A stretch of DNA of 64,000 bases, taken from the NCBI RefSeq assembly GCF_902167145.1, contig NC_050101.1:116465789-116529788 (forward strand). The letters run 5' to 3'. The DNA comes from Zea mays (taxonomy: Eukaryota; Streptophyta; Magnoliopsida; Poales; Poaceae). The first letter of the stretch is position 1, and the number at the start of each line of letters is the position of its first letter. The position numbers were made by a program, and so were the translations under genes. Shown here one piece after another: positions 45,253 through 56,600 of this stretch. The notes beneath the pieces are model-generated. The model was not told the DNA's origin and did no database searches. It saw only the letters and a list, made by a program, of their open reading frames with translations.

Positions 45253-47010
45253 GTGGCGGCTAGGGTTCTTTGGAGTCGCCCCTGGTCGGTCGCGGACTGT
45301 CCGCTTGGTGGACGCGGACCGTCCGGGCCTCTGGCGCGGACTGTCCGGCCCCCTAGCGCGGACCGTCCGGACCCTGGCAGAGCATTACAATTCCATTCCT
45401 TTTATAGTGGTGATTGGTATCAATTATTTATATATGGATGTCTGTCACATTGTTGCAGTGGTTTTGGTGGTCTCCGCAAGAAACTTGCAGGTCGCTTTAA
45501 ATCAAAGCGCCCTCGTGGAAATGATGATGACTATACACCATCCACTGATTTAGAGGCCCAATCCTCAGCTGGGGGCACTGAATCCATGGATGCTGAAGAT
45601 TTTCCTCATGTTCATCCCGATTATCCCATTGATACCCAAGGATGGACATTTCCTAAGCGGAGGTTTTCTATGGCTGAGTACTGCTCTAGACGGACTGTGA
45701 ACCAGTACACTCTGCCATCTGACACTAATATCCAGTTTTTCCACACTCAGCTGCAGTTTGATGTCTTTTGGGGCACCTTGGTGGATACACATTTTCATAA
45801 GCATCAGGTGATTGATTGGTCCTTCTTGCTAAGTCAATCAGTCATGGAGGGTCTGATCCCTAAGTTTGAAACATGTGGACTGTATCAGTTTATGGGGCAA
45901 CACACAGATTTCAATGAAATGGCTGTTAAGCAATTCCTGGCTACCTCGGAGATTGATATTGAAGAACAATCTATCACCTGGATGACTGGCTTCAAGCGCT
46001 ATTCTGCTTCTTTTGCTGACTTTGCCACTGCAAACAGTCTGGATTATGGCCTCATTTCTGCTGGGCTGGATCTTTATACTGAAGATAATTTTGAGGATTT
46101 TGTGCAATTTTATGAGCCAGCCAGGCTCGGAATACCCAGGAGGTTTGGAGAGACAGCAGGACTCAGACATCATCCTGCTGTAATCAACAAGATTGCCAGA
46201 GTCACCATTCTTCTCAAGAGTGGTGATAAGAGTAAAATAAGAGATAAGTTCTGGAATATCATCCAGCACATCATGAATGGTGAAGTCATGAATATTGTTC
46301 TTTTCATGATGAGATAGCTTAATGATTTGAAAATGGACAAGAATCAAAATTTAGCATATGCTCCTTACATTATGGCTCTCATCAAATCCAAGACAAGATT
46401 TGAGGGCCCATGCGAGATTGTTCACACACCATTCAGACCTTTTAAGAATGAGATAGGGTTTCTCACCAGACCACTCACTCCCTTCCCAGATGATGAGGAA
46501 GACCCTGGCTATGAGGGTGGAGCAGCTCCTAATGTTGAGGGCGCACAGATGCCTCCTCCTCCACCTCCTCCTTAGCCTTAGCAATATTGGGAGCCTGGTC
46601 TAGGATACTTTGATCCTTATTTTCACCATATGCAGCAGGGGCTTGAGACTCATATTGATACTCGATTTGAGGGCTTGATGACACATGTGGATCACCGCCT
46701 CGATGACATGCAGTCTCGCTTTGACAGTAACTGGGATGCGCTCAACTCTGAGTTTTCTGAGTTTCGTGATCAAATTCACACTAATGTCACTGATCCCATC
46801 ATGACCAGGCTGAATAATATGCAACAGAGTTTTCAAGATAACATGGGTGCTCTCTCCAGTCAATTTGACAATCTTTCTACAAATGACAACATGCATGATA
46901 TAAGTCAGAGGCAGCAGCAGCTCCAGCAGGATTTTGGCCAGTTCTCCTCCCTGTTTGACACTTTCAGCACTCACTACTACAACATGCATCCTCCGCCTAG
47001 TGATCAGTGA
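45253..47010 (+). pseudogene. Element D env-like third gene with three TAG stops
   Basis: Third gene of an env-carrying Sirevirus. One frame covers the whole stretch but is interrupted by TAG at 46,315-46,317, 46,573-46,575 and 46,579-46,581. The real start is uncertain: sequence before about 45,460 is LTR-like palindrome DNA, and an ATG at 45,586 begins MDAEDFPHVHPDYP. The first part (to 46,314) resembles the 'putative plant transposon protein' domain common in plant retroelement env-like ORFs (FWGTLVDTHFHKHQVIDW ... LISAGLDLYTEDNFEDF). A proline run ends the second part, and the last part (46,582-47,010) is strongly coiled coil (HVDHRLDDMQSRFDSNWDAL). No convincing signal peptide or membrane anchor is seen, so 'env' is a positional name only. 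The related soybean element SIRE1 makes its env-like protein by UAG read-through. Confidence 0.75.
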
Positions 47011-47047
47011 GGCCTCTTCATGCTCCAGCAGTTTTTTTTGGGAATTG

Positions 47048-47644
47048 ATGCCAAAGGGGGAGAGACGTGTTGAGAAGAGAAGTTGTCTGGCGTCTTCTTT
47101 AGGGGGAGTTGGTGGTTCTATGTGGACATTAAGACCATGCATATGCATTTTACCTTTTTATGCTGCTTGCATTAGTTTATGTCTTACGCATTTGGACCTG
47201 GTTTGAACTGTTAACTCTATGTCGTATGTCTGTGGACTATTATCTGTAATATTCTGTGGGATGAACTATGTTTTAGTTCAAATTACTCTGTGTGTGGTTA
47301 ATCGAGGAGTGATTATAATTGCTGCGCTAACTCTACGGATCATCTCTTGTATGCCTCGATAACCATGATTGTAGGAAAGTCTCCGTCAAACTCCAATATA
47401 TTATGTGTGCTATATCTTCAGCTTCAAATAATCCTGCACACACTTAGGGGGAGCCTTTCTTACATACTGAGTTTTTTATTGGGATTTATCTATCTCTCGG
47501 ACAGAACTTCAAATCAAGATAAGCCCTATGAAACTCATCTCCAAAATCTGTCTTATACCTTAGGTATGAGGGAGACTTGGAAAAACTAAATTTCTCTTTA
47601 ATATATTATGTAGTGTTGTCATCAATTACCAAAAAAGGGGAGAT
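47048..47644 (+). promoter_or_regulatory. Multiple polypurine tracts before 3' LTR D
   Basis: GGGGGAG-type tracts near 47,051-47,064, 47,100-47,109 and 47,446-47,454, and the presumed active AAAAAAGGGGAGAT at 47,631-47,644 touching the LTR. The last is preceded by CATCAATTACC, like the ATCAATCACC before the tract of A. Confidence 0.8.
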
Positions 47645-49335
47645 TGTGAATCATCTAGGCCCCTTTGGTAATGTTTTGGTAATTAATGACAACCGCTTGT
47701 GGACTAACGATTCTTGGAGAAATAAGAATGCAGGGTTGGACCACATAGAACAGGAGATGTTGAAGAATCATACACATTGGTTGTGGATCAGATGAAGGGA
47801 AAGGTATAATATAGGTTTCATTTTTGCCGGTCTTGAGGAGTTTAGAGAAGATACCTGACCGGATTAGTAGGCTAGATAGCCGTACTATTAAGAGGGGTCA
47901 ATGACTTAGATCTGTGTAAAACTTAGTGCCTCATAGAGCATCAAGTAGTTGCATTTGCATGAGGACTAACAGCGCTTCACATTTCGTGAGTTAAAAGTTC
48001 TTTCAAAAGCATGTTTGAAATTTGCGGAGTCATGGACTCGCGGACTGTCCGGGCCTTGGGGGCGGACCGTCCGTGATCCTCCAGAGGGGGTCCGAAGCCT
48101 GACCACTTGTGTGGATACTTTGTTCTATTGCACTGCGGACCGTCCGGGCCTTAGGGCCGGACCGTCCGCAGTCATGACCAGAGAAGGGTGGCTTCGGGCC
48201 AGTCCCTGAATTATAGGCGGACGGTCCGGCTGTGATAGGCGGACGGTCCGCAAGTGTCAAACTCGTTTTTGGACAGGGACTGTGTGCTTTTGTAGATTTG
48301 TACTACGGACTGTCCGGGGGACCAGTCCGGACAGTACTGTCTTAGGTCTCGGACCGTCTGGGATTTATAGCCGGACGGTCCGCGTGTGTTAACCTCTCTT
48401 GATCCGAGGCTCGGGTGTTTCAAGCTGCCAGGTCGCGGACGGTCCGACCTTGAAGGGCGGACTGTCCGGGCCCACCTTTTGAGTCAGCTCTGACATGTTT
48501 TCAAACGGTCATTATAGCCGTTATATGTACGGCGGACCGTCCGGCCCTAGGGCGCGGACGGTCCGCGTGTGCGCAGAACTGCTACCTTTTGCACATAACG
48601 GTTGGATTTTGATGGGGGACTATAAATAGAAGGGTAGCTCGTGTGAGAGAGCTCTCTTGGCCATTCCTTGCACACATTGAGCTCATTTGTGATCCTCCAA
48701 CTCACTCTCTCACACTCTTTGCTTGAGATTGCATTCTAGTGAGAGATTGAGGGTTCCTAGTGCATTTGCATCATTTGGTGATTCTTGAGGCACTAGGTGG
48801 TACACCGAGCAAGCGTCTTTGGCTTGTTACTCTTGGAGGTTGCCGCCTCCTAGACGGCTCGGGTGATTGTCTCCGTCGAGCTCTCCAAGAAGATTGTGGA
48901 GAAGCCGCGGTGTTGATTGTGAGGGGTTCGCGCCTACCTCGCCGGAGCGGCAAAGGTGACATTAGTGGAACCGAGGTATTGAGTGATTTCTTGTCCACTT
49001 GGCTCAAAGATCAAGTTGTGTCTTGATAGAGGAGCAAGTGAGAGCTTGAAGTCCACCTCAACGTGGATTAGGGGTGATCGGCAAATCACCGATACCACGG
49101 GATAAATTTCGGTGTCTATACCTTCTCGCATTACTTATTGCCTTGCAATTGATTAGTGATTCGCTTATTGTTCCTCAAGTATTCAATCTCCGTAGTTGTT
49201 TTTCATACATTGTTTACTTATTGTCACTAGAGAAGTTATTCCTCTTGTTGTATTGATTAAATTTATTTAGTGTTTTTGATTGTAAGTCAAAACCGTCTAT
49301 TCACCCCCCCTCTAGCCGGTGTCCTAGATCCTACA
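47645..49335 (+). repeat. 3' LTR of element D
   Basis: 1691 bp, the same ends as the 5' LTR. It has two rather than three copies of the 22-bp unit (about 48,215-48,256) and one extra G at about 49,034. Palindromes at about 48,035-48,570; TATA box at 48,621-48,628. Confidence 0.95.
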
Positions 49336-49340
49336 CCATA
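49336..49340 (+). repeat. Target duplication CCATA, right of element D
   Basis: Partner of 37,529-37,533. Confidence 0.95.
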
Positions 49341-50525
49341 CACGGTTGATAAAGCGAGGTTCAAGTCAAGGCCACGTCTACCAAGGGACGCGACCTCATC
49401 TGAGCCCAGCCTCGGGCGGGAACAGTAGTCCCGGATGGATTCACGCCTCGCCCGAGGGTCCCCTCAGTCAGTAGACGCGCCCTCGGCTCACCCAAAGCCC
49501 AGCTCGGGCAAACTTTGTCGTACAGCGGCCTTGGCCAAATCGCCTTACCAGCCGACCGTATCGCATGCGCATTCAATGCGGGGATCGCCTGGCACCTTAT
49601 CCTGACACGCGTGCCTCAGTCGGCAAGGTCGAAGTGACCGCAGTCACTTCGCCCCCTTTACTGACCGATCTGACAGGAAAACAACGTCGTTTGCCCCGCT
49701 CCGACTACTGTGCCTACCACCAGGGTAAAACTGAGTCACGATCTCCCACGAGTTCGGCCTCGGGCGCAACAGGGAGCTCCGCCTCGACCGACCACAGGCC
49801 TCGACCGACCCCTCGGTCTCGAGAGGAGTCGCAATCTCGCCCGACCTCAGCCTCGGCCTCAGGGGAAGTCTCTGCCTCGCCCGACCTCAGCCTCGGACCG
49901 ACTACGCTACAGGGGATACATCATTACTCTACCCCTATCTAGCTGCCTCAGGCTACGAAGGAACAAGACCGGTGTCCCATCTAAGGTCACTCCGATAACA
50001 GGTAATGATGGTTCCCCGCGTGCATCCATGACGTCGGTTGCTCTCAAACCCCCTACGGAAGCAAGATAACGTCAGCAGGATCCATGCCGCGCCGACAGCT
50101 GTGCTTCTACAGGGCTCAAGGCACTTCTCCGACGACCACGTTGGCTCGTGTACAAGGCTCAAGGCGCTTCTCCGCCAGCCACGTTAGCACATAGCTACAC
50201 CCCATTGTACATCTGGGCATCTCCTTGTATCTATAAAAGGGGATGTCCAGGGCCTTCCTAAGGCACGACGTCAGGGACAGACGGGGAGACACGTTGACAC
50301 AATACGTTGACGTAGAGAGGGAGACACGCAGGGACTCTCTCTCTCTCGCTCTCACCCTCGCTCCCTCGCGACGCTTGTAACCCCTACTACGAGCACCCCG
50401 GTGCGAGATAACATAAACCTCATTTCCCTCTTGTGTTCCATCTTGCATCAACCCATCTGGACAGGGACACGCAACAACAAATTTACTGGTCGGTTGACGA
50501 TCCCCGCAGGTCCGAAACACCGACA
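49341..50525 (+). repeat. Solo LTR E, right 1185 bp
   Basis: Continues the LTR begun at 37,461 and ends AAACACCGACA. Together with the left 73 bp it makes a 1258-bp LTR without any internal region. It shares with Huck the start, the GCCTCGCCCGAGG-rich text, a CCTGACACGCG block and the promoter block (TATA at 50,232-50,238), but lacks the 57-bp array. It is a Huck-related Gypsy LTR left by recombination between the two LTRs of a full element. Confidence 0.88.
50232..50238 (+). promoter_or_regulatory. TATA box of solo LTR E
   Basis: TATAAAA in CTATAAAAGGGGATGTCC, at the same place as in the Huck LTR. Confidence 0.65.
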
Positions 50526-50530
50526 ATGCC
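50526..50530 (+). repeat. Target duplication ATGCC, right of solo LTR E
   Basis: Partner of 37,456-37,460; confirms that E is a single LTR with its own insertion site. Confidence 0.9.
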
Positions 50531-50699
50531 AATGGTCCAGGCGTGGTTTGATGATGACGCGTCTTGTCGTAGCTCACGTGGGTCAATAGTACTGGATCGG
50601 GACCTCTACCTCGCTGAGTTGCTCGGTGAGGACTCGGTTGTCCGCTCTGCCTCGCAGGGTTGCTCGATAGAGACTTGGTCGGCGCTCACGGCTTACATA

Positions 50700-51687
50700 A
50701 ATGGTCACAGACAAACTTTGAATAAGGGAGGGAGTGAGAACATGCACACAAGAGCACAATTGCAGCAACACACACAAATACAAATAAGAGAGTGCAACAA
50801 CAAAGTGACAGAATAACGACTCAGAAAATGCGCTCAAATATCTCTCAAACACTTCGAAGGCATGGTCGCGAAGTCTCGGAGTTGTAGTGTGCTTTAGGAA
50901 TGCTTGGTGTCCTGGTAGAGGCGCTTAGGGCCCTCTTTTACCATGGGGCCAAGGAGTCGTTGCTCCTTCATTTGGAAGGCACATATTGCCTTCTGTCCGC
51001 GGGTGCATCGGACTGTCCGGTGGCGCACCGGACATGTCCGATGCCCTCTGACGACGTGGTTGGCGGTGATTGCGCCGATCGTTGGCATAAGGAGGAACCA
51101 TTGCCCGCCTGGCGCACCGAACATGTCCGGTGATTTTTAGCCAGCGAGCCCTGGCGAATTCCCGAGAGCGACCAGTTGGCCAGCTGACCATGTCAGACAC
51201 TGGACTGTCCGGTGAGGCCCATTATGGCCCGACTTTGGCTCTTTTGAGCCAAACTCCTTCACTTCCTTTTTTACTATCTTTGTGATGATTCCTAGCATTT
51301 AGGCAAACATAGTTAGCAACCAAAACAATTGACTAAGAGCTAGAATCATACCTTTGTCACTTCATTCCATAATAGTTTGTAGTATGCTCAAACTAAGTCA
51401 AAATGCCATTTACTTGCACAAGGAAGTTAGTAGCCAAATAGTAGTGCAAGAAACATAATATAAAATAAGTGCAACTTATTTAAACACTTGAACCTCATGT
51501 TTTTAAGGTTTTGCCCAAGGTTGCACATTTTGGTCTTTTAATCCAACTCATTTGGACTTTGCATCTTCAATTTGCTTGATTAGAACCTGTGCTAATGCTC
51601 ATACCAAGATGGTTAGTTCAAAGTGGTGTGTTGAGCAGTTAATCACCAAAACACTTAGAAATGGCCCAAGGGCACATTTCTCTTTCA
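50700..51687 (-). repeat. Old Sirevirus-type LTR fragment
   Basis: On the minus strand the right end reads TGAAAGAGAAATGTGCCC, like the starts of LTRs A-C, followed by the 'notch' text GGTGATTAACTGCTCAACAC that corresponds to GGTGGTTGAATTGCCCAACAC in A. Worn palindromes (CATCGGACTGTCCGGTG near 51,006; CACCGAACATGTCCGGTG near 51,115) lie upstream in the expected place. I cannot find the other end exactly; the left boundary is approximate. The flanks at 50,650-50,675 and 51,688-51,770 share a GCAGGGTTGCT/ACTTGGTCGG text, so the LTR probably sits in an older repeat. Confidence 0.65.
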
Positions 51688-52155
51688 GTTGGTCGGCTAC
51701 TCCGTCTTGCAGGGTTGCTTGACAGGGAGTTGGTCGTATGCTCCACCTCGCGGGGTTGCTTGGCAGAGACTTGGCCGACAAGTAGGTCGTCAAGTGTCTT
51801 AGGCTTATATTGGGCACCCGGTTTCTAGTACCCGACACTAGTATTAGGTTAAATCTCAAATCTCAATGCCATAGACAAAATGCATATGATATAGCTTGGG
51901 TTTGATCCAGGGAACTATGTCACGAACAACACAAGGAGTAGAATGAAAAAGTAACCATTCCAAGTGATTAAACAATGTGTATCATATGAAATTTGAAAAA
52001 TTGCGCCAAATGGTTTATGGCTAAAAGCAGTCACCATGAGGGCTATTGGTTTGATAGCATCATGTTATAAAGCCTAAACAATATCAATATCAAAGCTTTT
52101 TAATATGTCTCAAAGCTCTAATTAAGATTAATCAGAATTCAAGAATCAATCAACC
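51688..52155. other. Unassigned repeat-like DNA
   Basis: It starts with GTTGGTCGGC text resembling 50,630-50,680, then becomes AT-rich. No gene or complete terminal repeat is visible. Confidence 0.4.
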
Positions 52156-52705
52156 TTAAAATCCAATATAACCATTTGGTGGTATCACATTATTAGGCCT
52201 ATCCAGCACCAGAAAACAAAAGAATAAGGTACATACAGAACCTTCAACATGAGATTGATAGTAGTGGTGGGCTTGGGCTTGGTCTTTTTTCGTTTGCCTT
52301 TCCGTTGCCATGAGATTGAGATCTCTGCACCATGTTGGCACTAGCCTAACCTTCAACAGTTTTTTGTCCGTCCTTGGCCCGAGTTTTCTCTTCAACATCA
52401 AGAGATGCAATTAGATCTGAAACTGATATATATGTCCTCTCGTGTTTGAGAGTTGTTGCGAAATCCCTCCATGAAGGAGTCAATTTAGTAATTATGCCAC
52501 CAGCCACAAACTTGTCAGATAGATTGATCCTTAGTTGCTTAAGCTTCTTTGTCATGCATTGTATCTCATGAGCCTGATCAACTACAGACTTTCCATCAGT
52601 CATATTGTAGTCATGATACTGCTCCATGGTGTACAATTTAGATGACGGAATGAGGGTGGCAACACGATACCAAGCACTTTCTCTTCTTTTGTTCTCCACG
52701 CTCAT
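52156..52705 (-). pseudogene. gag: Copia gag (UBN2-type) remnant
   Basis: A minus-strand frame of 119 codons from 52,705 to 52,346 carries Copia gag motifs: YNMTDGKSVVDQAHEIQ, LSDKFVAGGIITKLTPSW and FATTLKHER ... SVSDLIASLDVEEK. It continues after a frame change toward 52,156 with a lysine-rich tail (GKAKKDQAQAHHY type). No knuckle, pol or LTR of this element was found nearby, so it is a short old fragment unrelated to A-D, whose gag sequences differ. Confidence 0.8.
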
Positions 52706-53490
52706 TTATAAAAGATTTTTCCTATTCTGTTATGATGTTATGAGCTAAATATGTTAGCTGATGCTTTAGGTGGGAAGTTAAGTGCAATAAACAGATGGAA
52801 TGGGGTGTCTCATCTTAGATTAAGTTTGAGTTCATGTTCCAAACGAGAAAAAGACCAGGTTTCGAAGACTGTTCGGTTAGTAACCGATGGCCCCAAAAGG
52901 TCCTACATGTCTCACAATATCATTGGTGCCTTCCTTAGTTTGCAATGTGCTTCAAATTCTCATTTGTGTTTAATTTTAACCTTTTTCATTTAAATGTGAG
53001 GGAGCGAGGGTGACGACGATGGAAATCGATGCTTTATATAGTGGCGCTTCATAGAATTCTAATGTATATTCAAGTCATGTATACCCTCTCATTAATATTG
53101 ATATAGACTTTAAAATAATGGTGTGTTTGATTCAGCTTTCTGAATGAGATGTGCTATAAAAAATCTAGAATATCAACCAAACAGTTATAATAGTAAAATA
53201 GATTCTTGAAAATCTACATATTGCTCTAGTTCAATTCAGAATCACTTTCTACTAAAATTTTCTAGATTTCTATCATCAATGTTACCAAACTATGTTGTTA
53301 CAAAATCTACAGTCGGTAGTTGTTTCAACCAAATATATTTTAGCTTTTTTATAATCATAATCATGAGGTCGCTACAACTTGATCATTACTCATAGTTAAT
53401 ACTTTAATAGTTTTTTTTAGATTTGTCTGGCCAAATAAAAATGGCTAACTTGTAGGCAATTTTTAGGCAATATTTTCTTTCAGGCAACTC
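52706..53490 (+). other. Upstream region of the PAP2-like gene
   Basis: AT-rich DNA without a clear gene. TGTGTTTGATTCAGC (near 53,122) and ACCAAACTATG (near 53,284) could be the worn ends of a small MITE. CTTTATATAGTGG at 53,032 is a TATA-like site but lies 650 bp before the start codon, so I do not assign a promoter. Confidence 0.4.
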
Positions 53491-53682
53491 TCCGTGCTTC
53501 CACTTCCATCCAAACAAACAGGCACGTGGTCTGTAAGTCTGTTGGCCGTGACAACTGACAAACAGAGCAGGACAAGAAAATGCAGAGCTATTTGCCTATT
53601 TCCGGTGCAGGCAGTCTGGCAGAGCAGGCAGGCAACTGGGCCAGAGTCAGACAGGCCTGCCCGCCACGCCGTCCCGACGGCC

Positions 53683-56600
53683 ATGGCCCGACCCTTCTCT
53701 TCCCCACACATCCCGTCTTCATCCTGGGTGACTCGCCGCCCTCCTCCCTGGACCTCCTCACCGTCCGTCTCCACCACGAGAACTAGCGCCTCGTCTATTA
53801 CCGCGTGCAGACCGCGCCGCAGGGCAGTCGCGCCGGCGGCCTCCCTCCACCTCGGCCCGGGGGAGATCGCCGAGCTCGCGCGCAACAAGGTTAGTTGCTA
53901 TCCTGCTGCTCGGTACCCGTCCAATAGGATCTTTTCCTTTCTTTTTGTGTTTCGTTTTCTGAATGTTGGTCTGGTTTTCTCGGAAGGTTTTGATTGCGGC
54001 GACAGTGGCGAGCGCGATCGGGCAGCTGTCCAAGCCCTTCACCTCGGTCAAGAATGGGGGCGTCGGCGCCGGCCTTGACCTCAGAACCGTCTTCCGCTCC
54101 GGAGGGATGCCCTCCACCCACTCCGCGGTGAAAACATCGGATTACCTACCCCACTCCCTTACCAAAACCTTTTCTTTTCCAGTTTTTGCGTTACTCGCAA
54201 TCTTTGGAGATACCTCTTCCACATGTTTGCACTGTTGTGCTAAGTTGTGGTGTGGATAACCTAGTCACAGGGAAAATGTTTGCCTTATGTGGTGAACTGT
54301 TATATGTAGTTTGCACAATGAATGATTGAGGATGGCTCTATAGATCTTTGAGGAGTTCTGAAATATAAAGTATCCCAAACGGCTTTAAAATTGAATTGAA
54401 ACAAATGTGGTGGTTTGTCAAACAAGAAGTGCTGCAAGGTCCTATCTGAATCTGCTGTTTTTTTATTCTAGAGTAAAGTAATTCTGTTTTAGCCTTACCT
54501 TTTCATGTAAACCTTTCAAATCCCCTTGTCATTGACCCTTCTAACGGTTCTGAGTTCTAACAAAACTTTCCTATCTTGTAGAGCGTTGTTGCAGTTGCTA
54601 CTTCGCTTGGGCTAGAAAGGTTAGTTCTTGAATATTGATGCAGCAGAACATAGTTGTTTCTGCTTGTTTCACCCTAAGCTCCATGCTTTTGTTTTTGTTG
54701 ACTATAGATTTAGTGTGCAGGGGGTTTGCAGACTCCATATTTGGAATGTCAGTGGTGTTTGCAGCAATTGTAATGTATGATGCTCAGGTACACTGTTTGT
54801 TTATTTGTTCCAGAGCTCATTTTAATCCAATATTAAATACTCCAAATCTTTTCAGTCCACCTGATCGGACTAGTTAGAATTTACTGCGCAAGAAACAAAT
54901 ATTTGACTGCAAGTTAGTTCCTGCTCTCCTTAGTTGCCATATTTCCTCATCTCTTCTACCTTCTTTGCAGTCACCACTTCTTGTTTCTTACCTTGATCTT
55001 GGTCAGATTAAGGCCTTCTTATAATTGATGTAGCTTCTTCCCCTTTGGATTGATATATAGATTTGGTTGATACTCCTGTCTACACAAGGCAGAAAATAAT
55101 GTTGTGGCTTTGATGGTCTAGGCACAGAGTTTCGTATGTCATAAAAGAACCACCTTATGTAATAAATCTGCAAAAGTTTAGTAAACAGATCGGTTGATGT
55201 CTTTCCTTATTGGAACCCAAAGGCATGTGTTATATATCTTGAGCTTTGAAAGTTTGAATAATGAGTTGGAGATCCATACCTTATAAATCAATCTCTTACT
55301 ATTGACAGATTAAGCTTTACTACATACTCTACCAATTAGTTTCATATCAAATTTCATTATATCTTTAACGGATTATTTTACATGGCTGTCCATGTAACTT
55401 GCAAAACAGAATGATGTGGCAAAATAAAAAATTGTAGCAAAAATGGTAATAAAAACTAATATGACCATCAGATTATCTTGCATTCATTATTTTCTTGTGC
55501 GTTTGAGAAAAAAAAGTTTATCTAGCAGATGCATAGCTAATAGCCTAATATCAAAATGCTCCATTCTCCTACTTGTGTTTTGCATTTGGTAATAGAATTT
55601 AGTGTATACTCTAATACTTACCAATAAGGAACCTTATCCTGGACTATTGAAGGCTCATATAAGGTAGAACTAATATGGGAAAGTACACTACAAGCTCCTA
55701 TGTTATTGTATCTCAATTTGTAAGGCAATTGTAAACTGATTAATGGTAGATCCAGATGATGGAGGATATATAGACGCCAAATCACACATGAGAAAATAAG
55801 AAAAAAGATATGACATTTATAGCGCTTTAATTGTTTACCACGAACAGATATATATGCTCTGATCCTATTAATAGTTCAACATTGGGGCAGTTCTAAACAT
55901 AAGTAGTATATTCGAAAAAAGCAAATAGAAGTTCTTGATTCACCATGCCATCTCTTCAATTTTTCTCTAAAAGCACCTGATGAGCAACCCAAGACAAAAT
56001 GGAAACATTAAAAAGATCCTCTTGACCAACCAACTTATGCTTGGATGGCATTTCATGCCTGCATGGCCCAAATAGTTGCACCATATATACATTTAGAAGC
56101 ACTAAACTCCATTCAAAGTGTACTGAAATTGTTGCTCCGCTCTTCAGAAGAAATTGATGAGTACGGAGGCAGTAAGAAAAAAAGAGAGGAAGGTGATCGT
56201 ACAAGGAAAAAAAAATATATGGCTCCCTTAGGTCTAGTTTGGGTACTCTAGTAATGAGTGGGATTAGAGTGGATTGAGATGTATTGAGAGAGTATTTGAT
56301 CTATTAGGGATTTACACCCTCTCCAATCCCTCCAAAACACTCTAATTCCAAAGTATCCAAACTAGGCCTTATGGGGTGAGACAGGGATATCAAGTCCAAG
56401 ATGCTCACCAAAGACAAACCCTATATAGCCTGTGGCAGATGGGTCTGAGCTGTATGTTTACTAATTGTGGATTGGTTGATGGAAGCATTGACTAGTATAC
56501 TGATAGGCTCACTCTGTCACAGTAAGGGGTGTGGGGGTCGGATGTCCATGTGTATATATATGGATAGATGCAAGTATGTGTGTCTTGGGCTCTTGGCTGG

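Larger units (their letters stand above)
37534..49335 (+). mobile_element. Element D: complete Sirevirus with env-like gene (11.8 kb)
   Basis: A complete plus-strand element: 5' LTR 37,534-39,245; primer site 39,248; gag 39,307-41,254 (frameshifted); pol 41,268-44,486 (open); a palindrome-bearing spacer; an env-like gene (about 45,253-47,010, three stops); polypurine tracts; 3' LTR 47,645-49,335. Perfect CCATA duplications flank it. The LTRs differ by about 15 substitutions, one 22-bp repeat unit and one base. It belongs to the env-carrying branch of Sireviruses; its LTRs differ from those of A, B and C, and I am unsure of the maize family name. Confidence 0.93.

Noticed and set aside
50526..50820. 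Frame of 127 codons at 50,433-50,816 as a gene
   Set aside because: It crosses the solo LTR end and its target duplication, so it is a chance fusion.
53494..54078. Single 194-codon gene reading through intron 1
   Set aside because: A GT...AG intron (53,890-53,986) restores the DUF212 domain in frame; read-through into the intron gives unrelated sequence.
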